Below are positions 42,601-46,995 of a stretch of 46,995 nt of DNA, piece after piece (position 1 is the first letter of the stretch; every line of letters starts with the position of its first letter). The position numbers and the translations under genes were made by a program. The notes below the pieces were generated by a model that was not told the origin of the DNA, did no database searches, and saw only the letters and a program-made list of their open reading frames with translations. Where the stretch lies: the NCBI GenBank assembly GCA_021818765.1, contig JAKATM010000002.1, positions 1 to 46,995 on the forward strand. Reading direction: 5' to 3'. Source of the stretch: Thermoplasmata archaeon (GTDB taxonomy: Archaea > Thermoplasmatota > Thermoplasmata > Thermoplasmatales > Thermoplasmataceae).

Positions 42601-43453
42601 GGTTGAACTTGTCTCGTTTTCTCCCGTCCTATACAAGGTCACGTTTACCGAGACTGGTCTTCCAACATCTACACCATGGTATGTGAACATTACGGGAATG
42701 GCATCATCAGGCGCGATAACTAGCATATCATATTCAGTCAATCTGCAGAATAATTCCTACACATTCTCTGTATCTACGCAGAACAAATCATATTCACCAA
42801 CATATACCTCATCGTTCGAGGTTAACGGAAAACCTGTTCCTGTTGCAATAACGTTCTCTCCAGTCCTATACAAGGTCACGTTCACAGAGACTGGGCTCCC
42901 TAGCGGAGACACCTGGTCATTGACGATTAATGGACAGACCAACACAACATCCTCAACTTCAATTAGTGTAATGGAACAAAACGGAACATACTCTTATTCC
43001 GTATCGACCACGAACACGGGATATAAACCTTCAGTGCCGTCATCCACATTCACCGTAAATGGATCCTCTAATTCTGTTTCAGTAGCATTTACTGCAGTCA
43101 CAGTAACGTCGGCTACATACACTGTGACTTTTACCGAAACAGGTCTACCTTCCGGATCTACGTGGTATCTCAATCTGTCGGATGGTAAATCTCTTTCATC
43201 AAGGAGCTCAACAATTACAGTTACCCTTCAAAATGGCAGTTACAGCTATGCTGCCTCATCCAGCGGGTATAACAATCTCACAGGATCAGCTTCTGTTAAT
43301 GGACATAGCCAGACCGTCAACCTGACATTTACGAAGGTGAAGACGCCAACCACTCCATCGTCAAGCAACAATACATTGTATATTGCAGTCGGAATAGTTG
43401 TAGCTGTTATCATAATTGGTGCCGTGGCTCTGGCCCTTAGAAGGAAGAAATAA
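39608..43453 (+). CDS. Thermopsin-family (A5) secreted surface protein with C-terminal repeats
   Basis: This 1281-residue protein has a signal peptide (LKATMVFAVVMVMMLSGMAILAE). The first 450 or so residues resemble thermopsin, the acid protease of Sulfolobus: SSPAPMGIGDYGLMNNSGNI, DFYLPDNEPQSVSMQ and VLEPGTILSSS. A middle part to about residue 850 has beta-helix-like text (NSTNLLITQNTIGSVGIG). Five repeats of about 75 residues then begin with VTFTETGLPSGSTW-like motifs, and a C-terminal membrane anchor (LYIAVGIVVAVIIIGAVALA) ends in RRKK. Many N-x-S/T sequons suggest glycosylation. It probably sits on the cell surface and digests or binds external protein. Confidence 0.85.
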   Translation: MRLSRLKATMVFAVVMVMMLSGMAILAENSSATGSVAGPFQSTVSKAIQDTSVNHISPPSAVRSSGAKTLSLSQRINLEKSVIQNAKQQGIPMKYLYLPDYMSQSTIKNGHVTLAYSSSPAPMGIGDYGLMNNSGNIVTYNSTTSSFMASITLNNLSDFYLPDNEPQSVSMQLNAILNNVDILGNDSYNMWTQNVLDLSVRTHTLLFIDNVWNFSSPNAVLEPGTILSSSAVSVHHGVTSTYHYGYSAEYGFTFPLTIDMYLNSTLVNGNSAVFFNVSIPEDHVNCNYDEVVFNSTHGQPSSYSAPSPHYFVSGTQLSPDGYTPYDAEIMIGGPGGGSNADVSTINGTMNLRCMNATTSTYQNVRAAYDIGSETGETSTGVDVSFNGSTADLQSGPSLVYGLWNNTYSQTKYTVDYSGLSSSLTTPFLFVQDNESLAACLQFGWSPSDNFTLPTANYEYKALLNSYNITSGTLSNSGTTNVAMVASTSLGRYTPTIANSNSQLSAIASSGSGTSSDPYIIAPIGLHYVTLNPIFGQFNDFLYQVFPGILLHGTTAHVLISNADPAFDYEGYWYNFVYEVLDLHYGFTLPTGNDLPTELYDASNVTISNGLFATWYFCDIQSTDGSVMIWNSTNLLITQNTIGSVGIGMLVYNSPYQMANITIYSNTFLGYNVLLFKSETESIAQQLQFDSSFNDGTDQFGLQMYSGGNLIYGNNFTTQNPVYSPEFNFYCGCPATYKDSWNTTNTGNQYWNYNSEKPFNESGMIASGADYFPDSFVTGDNVTFKTGLSQQTNISIGVCGLIAQGTNQISMYKIFKNDTKYSYFAEYGDPVEGSSSFTPNSSNFVVNLSSTKLLDSVTFDEQGLPSGTSWSVNLNGTTLTSTSYSIKFNETAGTYNYTVKTADVSYVAVIQFGSVDVTPSTYVGVDFSYAYKVTFNETGLPASTPWYVNISGVPASGSIINPSYTAYLANGSYSVSIATSAKVYDATYNATITVNGKNLVELVSFSPVLYKVTFTETGLPTSTPWYVNITGMASSGAITSISYSVNLQNNSYTFSVSTQNKSYSPTYTSSFEVNGKPVPVAITFSPVLYKVTFTETGLPSGDTWSLTINGQTNTTSSTSISVMEQNGTYSYSVSTTNTGYKPSVPSSTFTVNGSSNSVSVAFTAVTVTSATYTVTFTETGLPSGSTWYLNLSDGKSLSSRSSTITVTLQNGSYSYAASSSGYNNLTGSASVNGHSQTVNLTFTKVKTPTTPSSSNNTLYIAVGIVVAVIIIGAVALALRRKK
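42173..43338 (+). repeat. Five tandem surface repeats within the thermopsin-family gene
   Basis: The DNA encodes five tandem copies of a repeat starting VTF(D/N/T)E(Q/T)GLP(S/A/T) and continuing W(S/Y)(V/L)N..G. The copies start near 42173, 42404, 42641, 42872 and 43124. Repeats two and three are the closest pair (ASTPWYVNISG and TSTPWYVNITG). Each is about 75-80 residues and likely an Ig-like stalk domain. Confidence 0.75.
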
Positions 43454-43474
43454 TGATATATTGTCATCATCTAA

Positions 43475-43505
43475 TTTTCACTAAAAATTTTTATTCTTAA
43501 AAAAA
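43475..43505 (+). terminator. T-rich terminator region after the thermopsin-family gene
   Basis: AATTTTCACTAAAAATTTTTATTC follows the stop by about 20 nt and is flanked by further A/T runs up to 43555. Oligo-T tracts of this kind end many archaeal transcripts. No hairpin is needed or clearly seen. Confidence 0.35.
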
Positions 43506-43621
43506 ATATAATTTATCTTGCTCTAATTTTATTTATTGTTCTTTTTCGTATAAGTATTCTCCTATTTAGCCAACCTTATGCATAAAGAGGTTTCAAATAA
43601 CGCATAGGAATCCCTCAAGCA

Positions 43622-44554
43622 ATGAGAATCATAGATTTGCATGAAGATTTCGGTATTACGTCATCTACTGAAAATACCTTTACTGAAACAAAGCAATCAT
43701 CTATAGAAATCCTAAAAAAATATGGTGATGTCATCATATTTTCTGCAATTTATCCTTTTCATCGTGTGTGGTCCAAAAACATTGACAAGGTCATGCTCGG
43801 AGAGGAGCATATAGATTACACATGGGTTCCGGATCAACTCGGAATAATGCACCAGGTGAACTTTTATTCAACTTTACGACACAAGGGAATTGTTGACTTT
43901 GTTCGCAGAAAGACTGATATTAGAGAAGAAGGGACAAAATTCTTGATTTCAATGGAAGGGGCGGATACAATAGCTGAACCAACTGATATATATTCCCTTT
44001 ACGACCTGGGAGTCCGTTGCATAGGGTTCACATGGAATTACGACAACAAGTACGCGGCATCCTGTTATTCGAAGAAGGACTATGGATTGACGGGGGCAGG
44101 TGAAGAACTAGTCGATCTATGCAATGAACTGGGTATTATAGTTGATACTGCCCATACGAGCAGGCAGACAACTCTTGAAATATGCAAGTATTCAAAGAAA
44201 CCCGTAATAATGAGTCATTCCAATGTGAAGAGCCTCCACGATCATCCGAGGAATGCCGATGACGAAATGATTGAGGCAATACATTCAAAGCATGGTGTCT
44301 TGGGTGTTAGCGGAATAGCAGAAATGCTTTCCTCAGATCCCACTTTGAATGATCTGGTAAAAAACGTTAACTACATCGGAGAGAACTTCGGCTGGGACAT
44401 GGTTGCCATTGGCTCCGATTTTCTTGGAATGAGAGGAGGAACCAAGTGTTTTACTTCCTTCCAGGACATATCGAGGCTGGGCGAATTAATCGAACAAAAA
44501 GATCAACTACTTCATGCCAACGTTGAGCGCGTAATCAGGGCAGTTCTGAAATGA
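43622..44554 (+). CDS. M19 family (renal dipeptidase-like) dipeptidase
   Basis: This 310-residue protein is of the membrane dipeptidase family M19, binuclear zinc enzymes that cleave dipeptides, often with D-amino acids at the C-terminal position. All metal ligands are in place: DLHED at the start (HxD), bridging Glu in FLISMEGAD, His in IVDTAHTS, His in VIMSHSNVKSLHDHPRN and Asp in AIGSDFLG. No signal peptide is present, so it is cytosolic. It is followed by the NamZ-like and dipeptide epimerase genes on the same strand, with 42 nt and 44 nt gaps. AT-rich DNA lies about 25 nt before ATG 43622. Confidence 0.9.
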   Translation: MRIIDLHEDFGITSSTENTFTETKQSSIEILKKYGDVIIFSAIYPFHRVWSKNIDKVMLGEEHIDYTWVPDQLGIMHQVNFYSTLRHKGIVDFVRRKTDIREEGTKFLISMEGADTIAEPTDIYSLYDLGVRCIGFTWNYDNKYAASCYSKKDYGLTGAGEELVDLCNELGIIVDTAHTSRQTTLEICKYSKKPVIMSHSNVKSLHDHPRNADDEMIEAIHSKHGVLGVSGIAEMLSSDPTLNDLVKNVNYIGENFGWDMVAIGSDFLGMRGGTKCFTSFQDISRLGELIEQKDQLLHANVERVIRAVLK

Positions 44555-44570
44555 GCTGAGCGGGTAAACA

Positions 44571-44577
44571 TTTTATG
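44571..44577 (+). promoter_or_regulatory. TATA-like box of the DUF1343 gene
   Basis: TTTTATG is centred about 23 nt before ATG 44597, the distance of a leaderless start. So the NamZ-like gene may have its own promoter in addition to readthrough from the dipeptidase gene. Confidence 0.35.
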
Positions 44578-44596
44578 CGGTTTGTGATACGATTGC

Positions 44597-45691
44597 ATGG
44601 CGTTCAAGCTTGGAATTGAAAACCTTCTTCAGGATCTGCCGAAGAAGCCAATAGCAATGCTCACAAACGCGTCTGGAGTGACGCAGGATCTTGTTCAAAA
44701 CATTGATCTCATGAAGCAGAAAGGTGCCCAGATCACGAGGATATTTGCACCCGAGCATGGGATTTATGCAGCTTTAAAGAATGGAGAGATAGTTCCGGAC
44801 GAAACTTACGCAGGCATTCCTGTCAAGTCAATCTATACGGAAAAATCGCATACTATAAATCCAAAGGAACTTGAAGACATCGAGGCCGTCGTATACGATA
44901 TCCAGGATGGCGGTGCGAGACCTTATACGTATGTGTCGTCATTGAAGCATCTATTGTCTGCTGCAGCCAGCGCAGGTGCAAAGGTTATAGTTTGCGACCG
45001 TCCGGCACCTCTTTCTGGATCAATAGTGGATGGACCAATGTTGAAGCCTTCTTTCAAATCCTTTGTGGGAATAGATGAATTTCCCCTTAGGTACGGGATG
45101 ACGATAGGCGAAATGGCTCTTTACCTGAACAGGGATGTAAAAGCGGACCTTGAGATCTCAAAGATGTCCGGTTACAAGAGATCTGAATTTTATGATGCGT
45201 ATCTAAAACATTTTGTTCCACCCTCGTTGAATCTTCCAACGCTGAATTCACTGTTTGTGTTTGTCGGAATGGTTTTGGTAGAGTCATCCAAAGTAAGCGT
45301 TGGACGTGGCACTCCTTACCCTTTCTCGCAGTTCGGATACAATGGAGCATGGTCGCTTGACCTTCGGCAAGAAAAGGGGGCATTATTCAGAAAGATAATG
45401 TTCATACCAAGCCTTGATCCATTGGGCGGGCAGAGGTTAGAGGGTTTTTCTATACACATTGAGAACCGCAAGGTGTTTAGAAGCATAACGCTCGCAATTC
45501 GCGTCCTGAAGCACATTTACTCGATCGATCCTGGCAACATCGACCTGAAGCATCTCTCCATTCTCTACGGATCTGACGATCTCAGAAAGTTCCTTGAAGG
45601 CGAAGTGAGTGTGGATGAAATAGCCGCAAGCTGGGCAGAATCGGCGCGTGACTATCTTGAAGCGAGGAGAACATACCTCCTTTATGATTGA
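44597..45691 (+). CDS. DUF1343 protein, NamZ-like exo-beta-N-acetylmuramidase homologue
   Basis: This 364-residue protein is of the DUF1343 family, whose bacterial member NamZ removes N-acetylmuramic acid from the non-reducing end of murein fragments. Seen are AMLTNASGVTQDLVQNIDLM, the conserved RIFAPEHGIYA, VVYDIQDGGARPYTYVSSL, VICDRPAP-like IVCDRPAPLSGSIVDGP and VSVGRGTPYPFSQFG. The PEHG segment carries the Glu I take as a likely active-site residue. There is no signal peptide, unlike many bacterial relatives. ATG 44597 is probably leaderless. Its neighbours are the M19 dipeptidase and the dipeptide epimerase, which supports a murein-peptide route. Confidence 0.85.
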   Translation: MAFKLGIENLLQDLPKKPIAMLTNASGVTQDLVQNIDLMKQKGAQITRIFAPEHGIYAALKNGEIVPDETYAGIPVKSIYTEKSHTINPKELEDIEAVVYDIQDGGARPYTYVSSLKHLLSAAASAGAKVIVCDRPAPLSGSIVDGPMLKPSFKSFVGIDEFPLRYGMTIGEMALYLNRDVKADLEISKMSGYKRSEFYDAYLKHFVPPSLNLPTLNSLFVFVGMVLVESSKVSVGRGTPYPFSQFGYNGAWSLDLRQEKGALFRKIMFIPSLDPLGGQRLEGFSIHIENRKVFRSITLAIRVLKHIYSIDPGNIDLKHLSILYGSDDLRKFLEGEVSVDEIAASWAESARDYLEARRTYLLYD

Positions 45692-45707
45692 TTATCAGAT
45701 CAATAGC

Positions 45708-45719
45708 TAATAATATTTA
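45708..45719 (+). promoter_or_regulatory. TATA-like box of the dipeptide epimerase gene
   Basis: TAATAATATTTA is centred about 24 nt before ATG 45736 and has no SD partner. It supports ATG 45736, not TTG 45688, as the start. Confidence 0.4.
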
Positions 45720-45735
45720 CCAAAGATTACGGCTT

Positions 45736-46803
45736 ATGAAGATTAAAGGCATTGAATATAAAAAGATCAACATTGAGATGAAAAAGCCATTCAAGATTGC
45801 TCTTGGCTCAACAGACTTTTATGAAGGTTATTTTGTAAAAGTTTCCACGGATAATGGTATCACAGGTTATGGCGAAGCAATTCCAACCCCGTTCATAACG
45901 GGCGACACAATGGGATCGGTCGAGGCAGAGCTTTCTATTTTTGCTCAGGCTTTAAAGGGCATGGATTTTTCTACGGAAATGATAAACGAGAGAATGAAAG
46001 CACTGGCAAAGAGTTCAAAGGCGAGCAGGGCGGCAGTAGACATGGCGCTTTATGATATACTTGGTAAGAAGGCTGATCTCCCTCTTTACATGGTTCTAGG
46101 TGGTTTTAGATCCAGCATGAAGACGTCCTATACTGTCGATCTCGTTGATGCTGCACATGCCAAGGTTCAGGCAAAGGAACTCCTGGATGATGGTGTCGAG
46201 TTCTTCAAGATAAAGCTAGGCAAATCTGTAGATGAAGATTTTGAGAGAGTCAAGGCAGTAAGGGAAGTAATAGGACCCGATCGATGGATATGCGTTGACT
46301 TCAACCAGTCTTACAGTCCAAAGAAAGCAGCTCTACTTTCCGAGAAGATAGACAAGCTAGGCATTGAATTTCTGGAGCAGCCGGTGGCAAGAGATGATAT
46401 CAAAGGCATGAAGTTCGTGCGCATGAGTTCTTCCATACCAGTCATGGCGGATGAAGCAGTATTTACATTGGCCGATCTTAGCAATGTCGTCTATGAGGAA
46501 GCCGCTGACTATGTAAACATAAAGCTCATGAAATGTGGCGGAATCACTGATGCCCTCAAGATCGTAAAAGCAGCACAGGTCTTCAGGATGCCCTGCATGA
46601 TGGGGTGCATGGTTGAGACCAAACTCGCAAATACGGCAGGTCTGCATGTTGCCCTTGCACAGCCAAATTTCGCATATACAGATCTTGATGGTTTCTCGAG
46701 CCTAAAGGAACCGGGCGTAAACGGTGGCCTTAGCTTTGTGAAGGGGATTAACTACCCGCCCAAAGATAGCGGTATCGGTGCGTCTCCCCTCGCCGGTTTC
46801 TGA
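45736..46803 (+). CDS. Dipeptide epimerase (L-Ala-D/L-Glu epimerase type)
   Basis: This 355-residue enolase-superfamily protein has the Lys acid/base pair in FFKIKLGKS (KxK), metal ligands in CVDFNQS (Asp), FLEQPV (Glu) and PVMADEAVF (Asp), and the opposite Lys in NIKLMKCGG. The early GYGEAIPTPFITGDT and the late DLDG motif (AYTDLDGFSS) are typical of dipeptide epimerases; the DxD pair binds the dipeptide amino group. Bacterial relatives epimerise L-Ala-D-Glu from murein. Arrangement next to DUF1343 and M19 genes fits. Substrate specificity is inferred, since other dipeptides are possible. The TTG 45688 start of the ORF track overlaps the DUF1343 gene. Confidence 0.88.
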   Translation: MKIKGIEYKKINIEMKKPFKIALGSTDFYEGYFVKVSTDNGITGYGEAIPTPFITGDTMGSVEAELSIFAQALKGMDFSTEMINERMKALAKSSKASRAAVDMALYDILGKKADLPLYMVLGGFRSSMKTSYTVDLVDAAHAKVQAKELLDDGVEFFKIKLGKSVDEDFERVKAVREVIGPDRWICVDFNQSYSPKKAALLSEKIDKLGIEFLEQPVARDDIKGMKFVRMSSSIPVMADEAVFTLADLSNVVYEEAADYVNIKLMKCGGITDALKIVKAAQVFRMPCMMGCMVETKLANTAGLHVALAQPNFAYTDLDGFSSLKEPGVNGGLSFVKGINYPPKDSGIGASPLAGF

Positions 46804-46808
46804 TAACT

Positions 46809-46995
46809 TCAGAAATATCCAAATGCCCTGAAAACAGCGCCGACTATCGATTCAACCTTTGTGCTGAAGGTTGATATATATCCAGCATTCAAAGGGAACA
46901 ATCCCAGGTCAACTGGCACACCGGTGCTGATGAAGATCGATTTTCTGCCCTTCATCAGCTCAATAATCTTTGTATATCTTTCCTTCAGATGCTCA
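46809..46995 (-). CDS. C-terminal fragment of an unrecognised protein (truncated by the window)
   Basis: Only the last 61 residues are visible, from the window edge to TGA 46811-46809. Text includes HLKERYTKIIELMKGRKSIF, ISTGVPVDLGLFPLNAGYIS and the end SIVGAVFRAFGYF. No frame break is seen. I do not recognise the family. It converges on the dipeptide epimerase gene with a 5-nt gap. Confidence 0.6.
   Translation of the reverse strand, partial: EHLKERYTKIIELMKGRKSIFISTGVPVDLGLFPLNAGYISTFSTKVESIVGAVFRAFGYF

Noticed and set aside
42173-43338. DNA repeats as a recombination or mobile element
   Set aside because: They lie in frame within one protein gene and diverge in sequence, so they are protein domain repeats.
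1-46995. tRNA, rRNA, CRISPR array, prophage or replication origin
   Set aside because: I found no cloverleaf-like sequence with a TTC arm in the gaps, no regularly spaced repeats, and no phage structural or integrase genes. Replication genes here are limited to polB.

Overview
The window looks like a chromosomal segment of a wall-less thermoacidophilic archaeon of the order Thermoplasmatales. This rests on gene content, not on a database search. It carries archaeal information-processing genes (S19e, PDCD5-type protein, L39e, L31e, aIF6, family B DNA polymerase, ABCE1, archaeosine TGT), a tricorn-interacting-factor type M1 aminopeptidase, a geranylgeranyl reductase for ether lipids, a DUF929 protein and a large thermopsin-type secreted protein. 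Genes are tightly packed. Many first genes have an AT-rich TATA-like box about 23-30 nt before the start codon and no Shine-Dalgarno (SD) site, which implies leaderless mRNAs. Several genes inside operons do have SD sites.

Layout. 1-2 kb: ribosomal/translation cluster (S19e, PDCD5, L39e, L31e, aIF6). 2-6.4 kb: Sua5 (minus) divergent from an M1 aminopeptidase, then a DUF929 membrane-anchored protein. 6.4-12.1 kb: one minus-strand block with gaps of a few nt or less: HTH_10 regulator, SHMT, a four-CBS protein with an HPF-like C-terminus, TldD, TldE. 12.2-17.8 kb: TSUP permease, methyltransferase, ABC-2 exporter, a bactofilin-like beta-helix protein and a divergent HTH regulator, and a two-TM unknown protein. 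17.8-18.2 kb: frameshifted transposase remnant. 18.2-21.9 kb: DNA polymerase B, a small unknown gene and a 2-hydroxyacid dehydrogenase. 22-29.3 kb: M48 protease, geranylgeranyl reductase, EamA transporter, archaeosine TGT, ABCE1 and a DUF6015-like protein. 29.3-32.3 kb: putative small RNA, MFS transporter, dihydropteroate synthase and a Fur-family regulator. 32.4-36 kb: complete AmmeMemoRadiSam trio plus DUF1028 and a stand-alone Lrp ligand-binding domain. 36.2-39.5 kb: ABC importer with fused permeases and a detached AAA-associated domain gene. 39.6-46.8 kb: thermopsin-like protein, M19 dipeptidase, DUF1343/NamZ-like protein and a dipeptide epimerase. A truncated unknown gene ends the window.

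The most interesting locus is 43.6-46.8 kb. Three adjacent genes match the enzymes bacteria use to take apart murein fragments: NamZ-type exo-muramidase, L-Ala-D/L-Glu-type epimerase and M19 dipeptidase. They sit in an organism expected to lack murein and follow a large secreted thermopsin homologue. I infer a scavenging pathway for bacterial cell-wall fragments or D-amino-acid dipeptides. Other notable points are an archaeosine TGT whose three zinc cysteines are replaced, a CBS protein with a likely ribosome-hibernation domain, the AmmeMemoRadiSam/DUF1028 neighbourhood, tandem small ORFs with strong SD sites before the detached AAA-associated gene, and palindromes over the promoters of the Fur and MFS genes.
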